64,000 nucleotides of DNA from Muraenolepis orangiensis (taxonomy: Eukaryota > Chordata > Actinopteri > Gadiformes > Muraenolepididae): contig CM051001.1 in assembly GCA_027704905.1 (NCBI GenBank), positions 21,274,110-21,338,109 on the forward strand, written 5' to 3'. This document shows positions 34,140 through 61,288 of the stretch, piece by piece; the first letter of the stretch is position 1, and every line of letters starts with the position of its first letter. The notes below the pieces were generated by a model. The model was not told the origin of the DNA. It did not search any database and worked only from the letters and a program-made list of their open reading frames with translations. The position numbers and the translations under genes were made by a program.

Positions 34140-34378
34140 TGCCTATAGCTCCCAGACAGGGCGCGCTCCAACAACACCTGCGCGGAGGACTTCCTGTAAG
34201 GCGCGTCAGACGCCGCCTGTCTCGCGCTGTGTTGTTCCAAACTGGGACCGTCCGTCGCCTGGCGGGATGTAGTACTTTTTAACACCACTTTTTAACACCA
34301 CAACCGAAGACTAAAACGCCAAAACATCGTACGACGTACGAAGAATCATCATCATCATCATCATCATCCGCCGCTGAG
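34140..34378 (+). other. Candidate 5' noncoding exon and promoter of lnx2b
   Basis: A sudden GC- and CpG-rich block (CGCGGAGG, GGCGCGTCAGACGCCGCC) in AT-rich surroundings ends with an (ATC)n run and CCGCCGCTGAG followed by the donor GTAACC at 34379. The next good plus-strand acceptor leading into a start codon is at 38766. Joining the two gives an untranslated first exon and an intron of about 4.4 kb. This is inference; no transcript was seen. Confidence 0.45.
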
Positions 34379-36289
34379 GTAACCGCTACTGACCGACATA
34401 CATATATATGTATTGATTATGTTCGGCTCAACTCTTTTGTTGAACAGTTGTCGACTTCCGGAAGGAGGAGAAGGAACAAAAAAACAACCTTCACAGGTAT
34501 GGCGAGTTTCGGTATCGGTGTGTGAGCGAACGCAACACACACATTCCCGTGTATGTATAACACTTTACATGTGTGAACACTTCACGTGTGGGCGATGATA
34601 CATGCTATTATTTTAAATAGACGGGTTTACATTGGAGTATTGTATTTTACTGCTCAAAAGGTGTTACCTCGTTCACAGCGTAGTTACTACCGAAGGTGAG
34701 CCGTGTGTTATGGTGGTGAGGTGACGACGAGCCACGAGCCCCCCCCGTGTTACGACCCTCTTCTTCTCCTATCACTCGCGTCTGTCCCGTCAGTGGTGGA
34801 GCAGATAAGGACCGACCTGACTGTCATGAGCTGACAGCTGCTGGGAGGACGGTGAATTATTTATGATTCTCAGTGGCGACCTCGCAATTAGCCGTCCAAA
34901 AGTAGTAAGGGTGTGTGTGTGTGTGTGTGTGTGTGGGGGGGGGGGGTATTGTTGTCCCGTCCCCCCCCCTCTATTGCAGGATTATAAACCAGTCAGGGTG
35001 GGTGTATATGATTTGTTTTGGAAATGGCTTAGTTTGAAGCATGATTCAAGTGTACTACAGATCAAATGAGCTTTCCTCTTGCCAGGACAATAACACGTGT
35101 ATATGCTCTTTTGGGGGAAACGCCATTCATTGGAACAATTCGTTAAGTATTGTAAGCATTGTCAAGCAATTCCGAGTCTTTCCAATTTTCCCCAGGAATG
35201 GACATTTGCTTTTTCATATTCTGCCAATTCCTTTTAATCTTTCTATAATTGAGGAATAATGTAAGAGTGTAGTATGACATTCAATGTAACACATATATAT
35301 GTATGTTTATTATGCAATACATGTATATACAGACCAGTATACCAGCAGGTCATAGGAGTATTAGCGAGAAAGACAAAGGAGGATGTTATAATTGGTTATC
35401 ATTATTGGTTAATATGCCATAAAACCCCAATGATTATGTACTTGTGATGGTTCATGTTACTCAATGTAACCCTCTTCTGTTATTACAGCACATTGTGATG
35501 GCATCATGGACATTCATAGAGCGATGATGGTTAAAAACAAAATGACTCACTGCACTGCCCTATACACATTGATTTAAAAACGTCATCCATATTCTTGGAA
35601 TGGGGTGATGTCACATGACTTTGGTAAATTCTATGTAATTCCCTCAATCTCTGCATGGTGGTTGGCTGCTGCTGGAGGAGAGCAGTAACTCTCTTCATTT
35701 TTCAAAGGGTTTAAAAATAGTGTTTCCAGGCTGTTGTGCCATTTGACTAATGAGTCCAGCCTGCATAACCAAAGTTCAAAATAAGTAAAAAATGATATGA
35801 ATAGAATAATGGAAATGGTTACCTTGAGAGGGAATGGTGACTGACACATTTGCATATTCACGTGTAAACTCTTAGTGATAAAGTGCTTAGCTGGTAATTG
35901 TTTGTTTACTTTTCCATGGTGTTTGGACCAGGACTTGTTTTCAAAGTGTATATATATGTAATATTCTATTCTATATTCTTTTGATTCAATATTTTCTATG
36001 CATATATTAATTTTGTGTATGAAATGTCATAGCAAATGCCATCACAATTGACCAGTGTCCAAAGTGATGTCTTAACTAATGGTTTAATGGCTGGCTTTAT
36101 TTGACAAGCAGCCAAGAACAACTAAACTATTCCTTTTTTATAATTATCCATGAACCAAATATTTTAATTGAATTGCAACGTCAGGCAGCCAATGTTAGAG
36201 TCGATGAATCATCTGACAAACCTCCTCCAAAACACACTCGGGTGGAAAGTGAATGTCAGCAGCTCATGTGTGTTCACTATGGGTACAGG

Positions 36290-36405
<116 letters not shown>

Positions 36406-36884
36406 GACTACCTCATATCTGCCATCTGAACCTGTGACTCAGCTCAACTGGGTGGGGAAAGCCACCTCTGGTAATCCTCTGAGATCACAGGACACTTTCA
36501 CACAATTGTACCCAGAAAGCTTAGTCGCATGATGGAGAGACAGTTGATTTCAATATGTTTATTAGTATTGAGCATATGTTTTCCAGTCGGCTCTTGCAAT
36601 TAATCACAAAAAGTCGTAAAAGCCATTCCAATGTCGAAACTTTTAAAATACATTGATGCCATAAGTTATTATAGTTGGTTCACTTTCACATTGTTTCTTT
36701 CTACCCCTTTGCTAGTCGTGGTCCGTGACTGTATAAAGTCCTTTTTATTACATACTTAGTTTACATTACATACAATTTACTACCATCAGCCAACGCAACT
36801 TGCGGTGAATACATGTCATAAGTGGCAAGTAGAGGGTATAGACGGTGATAATAAATGCATGTTATTGAGAAAGAAAGTCAGGAC

Positions 36885-36985
36885 TGGGCGTTTTGCTCAA
36901 GGATGCTTACAGGTAGACCGCAGACCTTGGGAATCGAACCCAGTACATTTTTGTCTGGGAGCCTAACACCCTTTAGCCGCCACAT
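36885..36985 (-). repeat. tRNA-derived SINE fragment
   Basis: On the minus strand a GGGTTCGATTCCC box, the RNA polymerase III B box of tRNA-derived SINEs, is followed by CTACCTGTAAGCATCCTTGAGC, the fish SINE core. The A-box side is degenerate. Confidence 0.65.
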
Positions 36986-37159
36986 AATCCACCACATCCT
37001 GTTCCCATTTTTGTTTCCCTTGTTGGAGTAAGACCGTGAGCAAGAACTGTTTCTGCTGCTTTACTCACCCTAGTCACAACATCCACATTACTGATGATTA
37101 TTTATCAGAAATCTGGGGTTTTCCCACTAGCCAACCAACCTCCACCATTGAAGATGGAT

Positions 37160-37372
37160 TGGAGGTTATGTTTTCACCTCTGTTTGTTTCTCTGTTCGCA
37201 AGATCACTCTAAGAAATGTTATGTACGGAATTTGTCAAAACTCGGTGGTTAGATTACTTATGGGCCAAGGAACAGTTGATTCGATTTTGGCACAGATCCG
37301 GATCCAAATCCAGATCATGGCGACTTTTTGGTGTGGCGGAGGTATGCGCTCTACTGAGGGCCCTCTAGTTCC
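37160..37372 (+). repeat. Interspersed repeat with GAGGTTATGTTTTCACC start
   Basis: The segment has the look of a common fish repeat: GAGGTTATGTTTTCACCTCTG, AACTCGGTGGTTAGA, TGGGCCAAGGAACAGTTGAT, TTTTGGCACAGATCCGGATC, ending GGCGGAGGTATGCGCTCTAC. The class cannot be decided by eye. Confidence 0.55.
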
Positions 37373-38766
37373 CTGGGTGTCATTGAGCGTCTGGGTTTAG
37401 GGTGCGTTGAAAGCGCCTCACCTGGTTCTTGGTGTTTTTTTCCTTCTGCTGGTTCCGCGGCCCCTATCCATTACAGGAGTCGGTGTCACCTGAACAATGA
37501 GAGAGAATGGCCTTGAGGACAAAGTCTATCCTGACCCCGCCTTGCATGCACACACACACACACGGGTGAGCGCCTTACAAAGGCCTGGGTACGTGCAGGA
37601 AGGCGGCAGGCACCTCCGTGGGATTGGTCGGTCCGACAGTCGGCCAATGGGAGCGCTTTGTCTGATAGTGCAGTAGGATCTTACCCACCCGCATACACAG
37701 ATGTACACATCGACACTGGGAACCCCCCCCCCCCCCCCCCCATTAGTAATTGACAGCCAGGTCCATAGCAGACCTATGCTCTTACTCTCTCTCTCTCTCT
37801 CTCTCTCTCTCGCTCTCTCGCTCTCTCGCTCTCTCTCTCTCTCAATGTACCGGAGAGGTAGGGCTCTGGTTTCATCCAGGCTTCAGGGGCCCAGTGTACT
37901 GTCTGTGGTTTGCGTGACAGGGGCTGCTGGGTGTCTTGGCATGGCAACGTGGATATCATCTGGGTTGCGGTGAGTAGAACAGAGCTACTCATCGGTTTTT
38001 GGGGTTATGTTTGGTTGGTTTCATGTGTTATGCTACTGTTGTTGTTGTTTTTTTTGCCTGTTCCAGGAGGAGTTCTAAGTTTTAGTCGTACGTCCTCCTC
38101 CCCGCCTGGTGTTGTGTTACAGTGTCTGTTGTTACAACACCAGAAAGGTGGAACATGGAGTCACATAGCGGTTGTGGCTTCTCGGTCTTTCTGGTAGAAA
38201 ATGTTAATGTCTTTCACATGCGTCAATTTAATTTTTAACCGAAGACTAAGACTTCAAGACTTTACCCCAAAGAATGCGTCGTTAACATGGGCTCTCCTCA
38301 CGAGAGGGAATAAGCGGAGATTAAGCCGCTCACAGAGGAACCCAGACCTCTGCCGATTGGATGCGCGGCAGTCATTAAGCAGGAGGGGATTTCACCGCCG
38401 CCGTGCTCCCATGGCCGTGTGTAGTGGCGTGGCTTTGGTTCCCCACCATTTAGCACTGTTTAGCTTCAGTCCCGCTCCTTGTGCGCTCGGTCTAGCCAAG
38501 GGAATGAGGCTGCATAGCGACTGATTTAGCCCATTTGCGAATTCCCTTCGTCCCTCAGGAAACCTGCTGAGGGGAAACAGCTGTGGCTGGCTGACATGCT
38601 GCTGCTGCTGCTGCTGCTGCGCGCTGGATTTGTGTCATTTCCTGTGGCGCTGGTGCCGTTTCCAAATGTCCTGCCTTCTGCTACAGCCCTCTCTTTTTGT
38701 TTCTCCTCTCTCTCTCTTTCTCTTCTCTTTCTCTCTCTCTCTATCTTTTGCTCTCTCTCATAACAG

Positions 38767-38864
38767 ATGATCGTCATGAAGAGCTGAAGACCAACGCGCG
38801 GCTGATTGAGGCTACAGGTTTTGGAATGGACTTATTTTTGGATGTACACCAGGAGAAACACTAG
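38767..38864 (+). promoter_or_regulatory. Two short upstream ORFs in the lnx2b leader
   Basis: ATG at 38767 opens a 6-residue ORF ending TGA at 38787, and ATG at 38826 opens a 12-residue ORF ending TAG at 38864. Both precede the main start at 39039, in a different reading unit, and could dampen translation if the leader starts at 38767. Confidence 0.5.
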
Positions 38865-39038
38865 AAGATACAGGAGAGACCTTGGGAAATAAGACACCAG
38901 ATCTCCCAGGCGGGACGTTTTGGGGGAGAGAGGTGCACGTGTTTGGGGGAGGAGGAAGAAGAAGAAGTAACGGAGGGCTGAAGTTTTTCCCTGTAGAAAC
39001 AAAGGAAGTTTGGACTGAGGTTCGGTCTCTCAGAGGCC

Positions 39039-49705
<10,667 letters not shown>

Positions 49706-51020
49706 TCCATACACACCTTATTACTCTCTGCCTTTCACACTCTCTCTCTCTCTCTCTCTCTCTCGCTCTCGCTCTCTTGCTCACACACACATGCACCCTG
49801 CCCTGTTCTGCTGCACTATAGCTTAAGACACTCGTCTCTCAGTGACAAGCCTGTTAGCCGACTAGACGGGCTCATCCGTATCCATCTGTGAACTCTGGCA
49901 TGGATCGTATGTCAGTAAAAGCGCTTCACACAGTGGGGGGGGGGGGGGGGGGTTTGAAGTTTCCTTAGAAATGCAGTAAATGGGCTAAGCGGAGTAGGTT
50001 GTGGCGCAATTGGTGTTAATCATTTTAAGATTAATGATGACAATGAGTGGACAAGTTTTAAAATAATTCGATTTTTTTTTTTTAATCATGATCATGTTCA
50101 TGTCTTTATGTACACGATTTTGCCTATGTAGTGTTCATATAATAAGATTGGAGCACCGATACCGAGTAAATCAAGTATACGATGTCGTCGCTCATATATA
50201 TTTTTTAACGTAACGCATTTATACAGTATCTTTCAAAACTGCTACAGTGTTTTTTTTTTTTTTTTTATAAAAGCGATGGGGTGTATATAGAAGCCGAAAG
50301 GACGGCGGTCAAGTATAGGTTAAATGGGGGCTGCAGCAGCAGCCCATGAGACAGACTAAGACCCTCCAGGTGTGTCACGCCACAAACCACCAGGGTCACG
50401 GGGGGTCACCCAGGACCCAGCAGCAGCAGCAGAAGCCTGAAGGCCCCAGCCAGAAACTGGACCGCAAGGTCGTGCTCAAGAAGACGACTGGCAATGGCTT
50501 TTTAAAGCTAAAAGCAGGGAATACAACTACTATCATTAAACGTTTGTGATTAGAACAATTGCGCGGAACGCTGTGAGAGGGAAAGAGTGTAATTAATTAA
50601 TCAACAAACCAATGGCACGGTGCACTGTAGTATGCTGAATCTTGCTGAATGTATTCGACAATCGTGGGTGCCTACTACACATTAAGGGGGAAATCAAGAT
50701 GTGAACTTTGCCTTAATCGTCACAATTGTGTATTGTACATTTTCCACCTAGTTATTTTTTGTTAATGTGATTCTTCACTCTTTTATTGTGTATACGGTTT
50801 CATTATGAAATTATGTGCTTATATTTGTCCTTCATGGTTCATCTTAGGGAAGTGTGCCTCAGTTCTTTGCAGAGGTGCTAAAAAACAAAACCACGTTGCC
50901 TTTCTGATGTCCTGGAGATGATTTGAAAAACTGTACTGGCATTGCTTTGACATTTCCATTATTCAAAGTAAACAGTTTCTTATTTTGCATTTGACCAAAC
51001 CTGTCATCACGTTTAATAAA
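49706..51020 (+). other. Probable lnx2b 3' UTR with candidate AATAAA
   Basis: After the stop codon there is (CT)n (49740-49765), a G18 run (49935-49952), a T-run near 50250 and an AATAAA at 51015-51020. No further coding exon was seen. Whether the transcript extends to 51.0 kb is inference. Confidence 0.4.
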
Positions 51021-51059
51021 CTCTTCAGGAAATCACAATTGTTTTTCTGTAATTTATCC

Positions 51060-51098
51060 AACCGTATCCATGCTTTTATACAAAAGCATGGATACGGT
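51060..51098. repeat. Perfect 17-bp inverted repeat
   Basis: ACCGTATCCATGCTTTT (51061-51077) and AAAAGCATGGATACGGT (51082-51098) are exact reverse complements with the four-base loop ATAC, just downstream of the candidate lnx2b poly(A) signal. Confidence 0.95.
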
Positions 51099-51282
51099 GT
51101 GGGAGAAAAACACTCTACCCACTTGGACACTATCCTGTTATGTCCTTTCCAAGTTATGAAGAACCGATTTGTTATTTGGCTGAAAACTCAACAGTTGTCT
51201 CGCACTCGTGTTCCAACACTTGCAAGTCTCATGGTCTTGACAACCACACCGTGGGGAGGTGTTAAGACTCATTCGTCGTTGT

Positions 51283-51372
51283 CCTCAGCCTACCTGTAGG
51301 CATCCTTGAGCAAGATGCCTGAACCTGCCACCTGCTCCTTAATGACTGGCATCTGAACAGTGTCAAAGTGTA
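51283..51372 (+). repeat. SINE core fragment
   Basis: CCTACCTGTAGGCATCCTTG, AGCAAGATGCCTGAACC and CACCTGCTCC match the same SINE core seen at 29.6, 36.9 and 44.7 kb. It lies between the convergent lnx2b and chic1 3' ends. Confidence 0.65.
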
Positions 51373-51732
51373 AACTAAATGGCAATTGAAGAAATGGGAA
51401 TGACAAATGGAATGTTTTCACCACTTCAGCTGATGAGGACCAAACACATTAGCCTACTGTGAAACTAGCCGTTATTGTTTCAATAGTAATATATTTATAC
51501 AACACTGCTTCTTGCTGGTTCCATGCCTGCAAAGGGGACAAGGGTGCATATGAAGCTCTTCTGCTCGCCACATGCCCCCTAGTGGATAGGGGTCATTATG
51601 GCAGCTGACGGCAGCTTGTTTATCCAAGAGGTCCCATTTCTACAGCTCTTTATGCATACAGTAGTATTTTGACCTACCCAAGTTATAAATCACAATAACG
51701 ACGCAACCAGCTAGCAAAGTCCAAATCAACAA

Positions 51733-51738
51733 TTTATT
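51733..51738 (-). terminator. Candidate poly(A) signal of chic1
   Basis: The minus strand reads AATAAA about 1.4 kb past the chic1 stop, followed by a plausible downstream region. It would give a long 3' UTR that includes the (CA)n tract at 52951-53109 on the transcript strand. Confidence 0.35.
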
Positions 51739-52947
51739 CACTCACTCATCTGGAAGTAAGTTCAAATTACATTTACAAGAACAAAACTTGTAACAGGACA
51801 AAACTTTAGAAGGAGAAACTTTAGAAGTCTCCTTCGAAAAAGTGGACAGATTTCCACCTGTGGTTCTTCAGCTGTTCCAGAGGCACTCTAATGCAATACA
51901 CTGCAGCAGTCTCTTGGGTGAGATTTAGGTAGAAACTATGTTAGTGCCGAACGGAATGAATGCAATCAAAGGAACAATGTCAATGTTATTTGGACAGAAC
52001 AGCAACAACTACAAAACAAAAATAATTAGAAAATAACAAATTGTTTTCCAACAGCATGAAAATTTGCCACATTTGCTTAATATGTGACATGAACGTATCG
52101 TGTACTTCCTTGGCAAACAAAACCCCGAAATGTTAATAACGTGCATTAGTAGCATCATTTTAGGGCTCGGCTATATTATCCTCTAAAATCCTGACATTAA
52201 TATGCAAAGTGCAATTGTCAATCCTAACTCCAACACACGGGTGTGTTAAGTAATTATATGGCTTAGGCTACTAGGTAAACAGGTCCATGTGAACTGGGAA
52301 AGTACGTCGACATCTTCCAAAACAAAAACTATGGTACAGCGATATATTGGCAAGAACCCCGCCCTTACTAAAAGATCTAAGTTAATGTATGTAAACAAAT
52401 GTACACCTTAATCCTGACATGGTATTTACAAGAGCGTTAATCCCCCTTCAGACAAGTCCCCATCGTGTACAGACAGGTTAATCCTAAAGGAAAACACAAA
52501 GAGTAAAGAGTACAATGTGAGGCAACAACAGCTCTGTCTGAAGTGTCAAAAAAAAGATAACACATAACATGTCTTCCATGTCGTAAAAAAGAAGAAAAAA
52601 GGACACCTATCTGCAGGGTAAGGACGCTTCAGAAGGTCGGAGGGGTTCCATTGAAAAAGGAATTAATTAATACATCCGGTGGGGGAGGGGTACTTTTACC
52701 AGTTCTTTGGGGTCAATGCACTTTTCTAGCTATTCGGCTTTCTCTTATTTGTCACATAACAACAGCAACAACAACAACAACAAAATAGGGAGTGCAACGA
52801 GGGAACACGTTTCTCTTTCTAGTCGGGAGATGTGCAAAATCTGCTCTAAAGCAAAGTGACATTGTTGTATGTACAAGGTACTGGGAGATGTACTGCAGGG
52901 GGCCGCCGCACCACTCCAGTGCGGATCGTCCCCCCGCCTTTCCAACA

Positions 52948-53112
<165 letters not shown>

Positions 53113-53169
53113 CAAGGCACTAAGGAGTGGATTTAAGGACCACGTGTCCCCATCGTCGATGCGGCCTCC

Positions 53170-56100
53170 TCAGTCCGGCCGAAATATAGGATATTTGGGC
53201 ACGAATTCTATAAGAATCACCTATACAGAGGAGGGGTGGAGGTGGATTTGTTAAAATAATCAATTAGGTCAATTTGAATACAGAGTGATTATAAATAAAA
53301 GGAGGGCGGCTTACATATTCCATCATGTTACTGCCTTCGCATTTCCTTCTGGTGAACTTCCAGTGCAGGCCGAGCTAAGGGCAGAAAGATAGCACAGGGA
53401 ACTAGTGAGCAAACGAGTCAACCCGACAAACAAACACTCACAGACAACACAAAGACACCGAGAGACAAAGGGAAATCTGTCCAGAATGTCCACTTTCGCA
53501 GGAGGAGGAGAAGGAGGAGGAGGGGTGGGTGGGTGGGTGTCAGGGGCTGTCTGGTCTCGCCGAGGTCAAACGGTGGCCAGACAGCCTGAAGAGTTTCCTT
53601 TATGCCTTTGTACGGCTAGCAGTGGTAATTTGTTGCCGCGAGACAACAAAATTAACACAGCGCTTTTGCTGCTGACCTCACGGTCTGCCCCGTCAAGCCC
53701 GGGCTCTAGATCAGCAGATCTGACTCGGCAAGTGGAGAGGAGCAGTGGTTCGTGTCGAGATAGGTCAATAATGGTTACTCCTGCTGACACATTTCACTCA
53801 TGTACTTTCTCAGCCAATGTACACATTCTTTATTAATTTTTTTTGCACCTACCTTGTGGTATAACCGGTTATTTTCCCACTCCAACAACTTCTGCATTGA
53901 CCGTCTTGTCTGTTGGGGTGAAAAAGAAAAAAAGAAGAGAGCTCAGCCATTACTCAAATTTACACACACTTAACCAGTTAGCAGGAGCCCCACCTGACCA
54001 AAGTATTAAGAATTTATGGACTGGACTCCCATTTTACCAGCTAGTAATTTCCACTTTGTTGTCAGTAATTTTGGGTGGTAACAACACCCTTTAAACGAGG
54101 GCCCTCGCTGGGCCCTTCAGCCCAGCCAATGCCAGTAATGCACCATACGTATAATTTCTACACAGGGCCCCTAATTGAACGGGACATGGTTATTGCCCCG
54201 CATGCTTTCCTCCAATACACCTGGATTGTTCTGGATAGCTCTAACAGCCCCTAGAGTAATTAGTGCTGATTTAAGGGAGAGAGTCGGTCGGACTGCGCGC
54301 CACAGAAGGGGCTGGGTGGGTGGGGGGGGGGGGCTCACCCTCTTGTTAAGGCAGATGACGGGCCACAGACTGCAGCCTACTGTACAGCAGCAGCACAGGC
54401 AGCCGCAGAGGAGCCACTTCACGTTCACCGGCAGGTTCTTTTTCAGGCAGGCGTTGACCCGGCTGATGCTCGTTTTGAACTCCTCCGGCGCTACCTAAAG
54501 AAAAAAAAATAAAAAAAAAGTACATTTTTTATTGTGGAAGAACCGCCAACTGTGGTTTAGAAACGGGAGTTGAATAGAAAAATGTTCCATTCATTGCAGC
54601 AAGCAACTCATCGCAGACCCAGAAAGGAAGGGTGAGGCCACTCAAATCCTTGCTGTAGAGGGATACCAATCTAGAAGGCTGCCTAATTGCCTATACAAAG
54701 AAATCTGTCCGGGATCAAAGAGTTCCAGAGAAACACACTGCTACATACAGAGATGAGATGAGATCTCTGAAGCGTACATTTGTGACTTGCTAACCCAGCT
54801 CAAGACCTCTGAAGGCAAGGGGAGACTCAAAGGGCAGATAAGCTCACTGCCTGTGGACGCAGCAGCCAAACAACATGAATGGAGGCTCATTCCTTGCCCA
54901 GTCTGTACGCCATAAAACAGGGGTCGTAAGGTTTTATGACAGGATGCAAAGGTCTCTTTACAAACAGCCACAGACCTCGGAATAAAGACCAGCAGGGCCT
55001 GATCTGCACCCTTCAATCATCATAATTGTGACCTCGTCCATCACATGTCACCCTGGGTCACAATACCGAGAGGACCATTTATTGCCCCACACTTCCCCGG
55101 GCCTGCGTTTGCCCCTGCAGCCTTTTTGTGTTCCAGCGTCCAGCCCAGGAAGCCTTCCTTTCTAGTGTGGGCCGCACTCTTTATTCCATTCGTTTATCAC
55201 CTGGAACTGTACCTTTCTAAACACTGGGGTCGCTCCCTGCCCCAGCTGAGCCGGGCTTACTCATTTACAGAGCTACATTCAAGACATTGGTGTGCCGTTT
55301 TCAAACGCCTCGCCATTACACCCATGCCGCCCCTGAAAAGAAGACTTTAGGGAGGTTGGCAACCAAAAGAACAATTGTATTGTGGGGGTGAACTGCTTTT
55401 CCCCCCAATTCCCATGGAATTGGAAGAGAGTCCAGCCAATGAGAAACCATGGAGGGGAACTGTACCTTTCCTGTGAGAACGGGCGGGAATTCTGTATCGA
55501 ATCTGTTGCTTAATCCAAACCTGTAAATCAATAAAAACATTCAAAGTTATATCAAGATTAACATATTAAATGTTCAACTAAGACCATAGTATTTCGAATT
55601 TGCTCTCTGTTTCTCTCTCTCTCTATATATAGTCACATTTTCAAATAGAGATGAAAGAACTAATTATAATAACAATAATACAATTTGTGGGATATATTTG
55701 ATGCTGATTCTCCTCCATGATGACAATTGGACACTTCAGAAACTCAGTTTTTGTTGAACAATCTCACTGTAATTAAATGTATAATAATCTGTAAACTTGG
55801 GGTAGGGTAGTTGGTATGCTATACATGCATCTACAGTATGTATTACTATACTGAACTAAATGTTGCACTAATACATGATCGTAAACCTATTTTTAAAAGT
55901 TAGTTTAGTTAGGTCATTGATTTATTTAGTAGCCTACTACAGCATATGTCAAAGGTTCAAGGACTATATCCCCTTCTACAAAACACCATAAATTATATCA
56001 ACCAGACTCAATGTGTGTGTGTGTGTGTCAAATTGGTGAAATACTGGCAAACCAATCATCATACCAATGACAACAAAGACACTGACGTTAGATGCAGGAC

Positions 56101-56527
56101 ATGCCAGAGGATTACCTGATTTATACCCAATGCCTAAACACATGAACGTGAACATAATCCCCGAAAGGTTTACAGCAAACGCGCAAAAAATAAAATATTA
56201 ATATATATATATGTGTTATTAGGATAGTCTTGTTATTATTCAGATAGTCGCTGTGCAGCTTAGTCAGATGTTGTGATTGACGTGCAACTAGCAGAGCTAG
56301 CGCGAAGCTAGCTCAGACCAGGTCATATATATAAAAAGCCCATTAAATAGGAGACGGTAGATTTGTTTCGCTTACACTGTGATGTGCCCGGCCCCTCTCA
56401 CCACCACGGGCTCCGGGCAATAGATGGACAAGAGGACTTCCTCACTCACTACATCATGGTCTTCGTCTTCGTCTTCCAACTCGTATATGGTGTCGAAGTC
56501 CGCCATGTTGGGCAGCAGGACGCTCAT
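53170..56527 (-). CDS. chic1: Cysteine-rich hydrophobic domain protein CHIC1
   Basis: Exons on the minus strand: 56376-56527, 55466-55520, 54339-54494, 53853-53909, 53315-53374, 53170-53220, giving 176 residues. The start at 56527 (MSVLLPNMADFD) is chosen because human CHIC1 opens almost identically; CHIC2 starts at the internal Met (56506). The central hydrophobic block WLLCGCLCCCCTVGCSLWPV is the palmitoylated CHIC motif that anchors the protein to plasma and vesicle membranes. The C-terminus NMMEY / VILIEF / YPIFRPD is family-typical. Compared with human CHIC1 the Ser/Glu-rich N-terminal expansion is missing, leaving a short acidic stretch (ELEDEDDHD). It lies 1.65 kb downstream of cdx4 on the same strand, the same order as in mammals. 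CHIC proteins are linked to vesicle traffic; a precise activity is not known to me. Confidence 0.95.
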
Positions 56528-57481
56528 GACGTCAGGCGACACCGCTGCGCATGCGCAGGCGCACCCAACGCCCAGGCTGAGTTGTTATAGTTTGAACGGG
56601 TGGGGGGGGGGGGGGGGGGGTCGCGTCGACTCCTTTTAGTCAAGTCATCACTTGATGACTTCATGGGCTTGTTGTTGTTTTTGTTTTGTTTCTCTTCGTT
56701 TGTTTCATTCCCAGCTATACATATTTAGTGGTGGTGATGCGATTAGTCCGTTTATATTTTCCCTAAATGAGTAATAGTTTCGATTTTTGCCAGGCCGCCC
56801 TATAGATGATTCGGGAAAACTCATTACATAATAGCCTGTAGGCCTATAAAGGCTTTTCATTCTATCTACGTCAACGACGAAGATAAAAGGGAATAAAGAA
56901 TCAAACGGAATACAAGCAGAGTAAAGTATTGAAAAAAACCTCCTGTCCCCCAAAGTGTTTTCTTCTGAATTGATAATATAATTAGATTATTACCAATTAG
57001 GCCCTAGATAATTGCATCGGCCTGAGTATATGCCTATAGCAATACTCAATATGTATTAGCCCATGTGGTCAAATAATAATAAAAAACAATATGGGAAACG
57101 AATTTTGGTTTGTGTGAACATCGGGTCTATAATCGTCTACAATAGTCGGTGTTGCCTTAATTGTAAAGTACCATCATCTCCACGGCTGAAGGTGCTCTGG
57201 TCTTATTGGTGTTTACTCGGACTGCCATCCAGGATCAGCCATTTGACATTGGTGATTCATAGCTGGTCCTAACTGGGACTTCTAATTAAACAGGTTACAG
57301 CCTGAACCACGCAAGGTCAACCTGCTGATATATGGATGCATTTATGTTACGGCTGTGGACAGAAATAGCACAATTCATATCGAACCGGTTTTTAAGGTGA
57401 AATGCTCAAAGAACTCCCATCCAACAAACAAAGAAATAATTGGCAAACAAAAAAGGTAGACTTACATTAAAAAAAAAACTA

Positions 57482-57487
57482 TTTATT
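57482..57487 (-). terminator. Candidate poly(A) signal of cdx4
   Basis: The minus strand reads AATAAA (TAAATAAATAG) about 690 bases past the cdx4 stop. Other AATAAA copies on the minus strand occur near 57836 and 57868, so the true end is uncertain. Confidence 0.35.
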
Positions 57488-57614
57488 TACACTTTAAACG
57501 CTGCCGTCGAACAAATAGTCCCCCGTGACACATGAATTATGTTATTTTCCCTGTTTTTTTTTTTACAAAAAAAAGATTTAAATGTGCTGAAATTGAAGAG
57601 ATGCATATCGGACG

Positions 57615-57617
<3 letters not shown>

Positions 57618-57711
<94 letters not shown>

Positions 57712-57728
57712 ACACACACACACACACC
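57618..57728. repeat. (CA)n microsatellite
   Basis: About 110 bases of CA, within the likely cdx4 3' UTR or immediate downstream flank. Confidence 0.97.
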
Positions 57729-57949
57729 ACCACCATGTGCCAAACGATTACATACAGTCGATTCAGTTCCACGTCAACTCAAACCCACTTAAACATACAA
57801 AGTGATGTCCATGTTATCAATAACACAAACCTTTTTTTATTTTTTAAGAACTAAATTTGACACAGGACGATTTATTTATTTACTCCATTATTTAAAATCT
57901 ATTCTATAAAACCAAAATATTTTCAAGAGCCTCCAGCGTGTCGTTTCTC

Positions 57950-58052
<103 letters not shown>

Positions 58053-58172
58053 GGATCCCAATATAATCCGCATCGGGTCCCCTGTGTCCAAACGTCATAG
58101 AAGGTGTCCATTTTCCAGCCTTTCGTGGAGTGCTCAGTTATACTATAATCTGTAGGTCCAACAGCAGCCAAT

Positions 58173-61142
<2,970 letters not shown>

Positions 61143-61249
61143 GGTGGCTAAATACGCATAGGGGAAAAACCACACCAAAATGTGCAATTTTACTTCACAC
61201 AATCACTATATATATATATATATTACGGTGACATGGTCACACTGTAACA

Positions 61250-61288
<39 letters not shown>

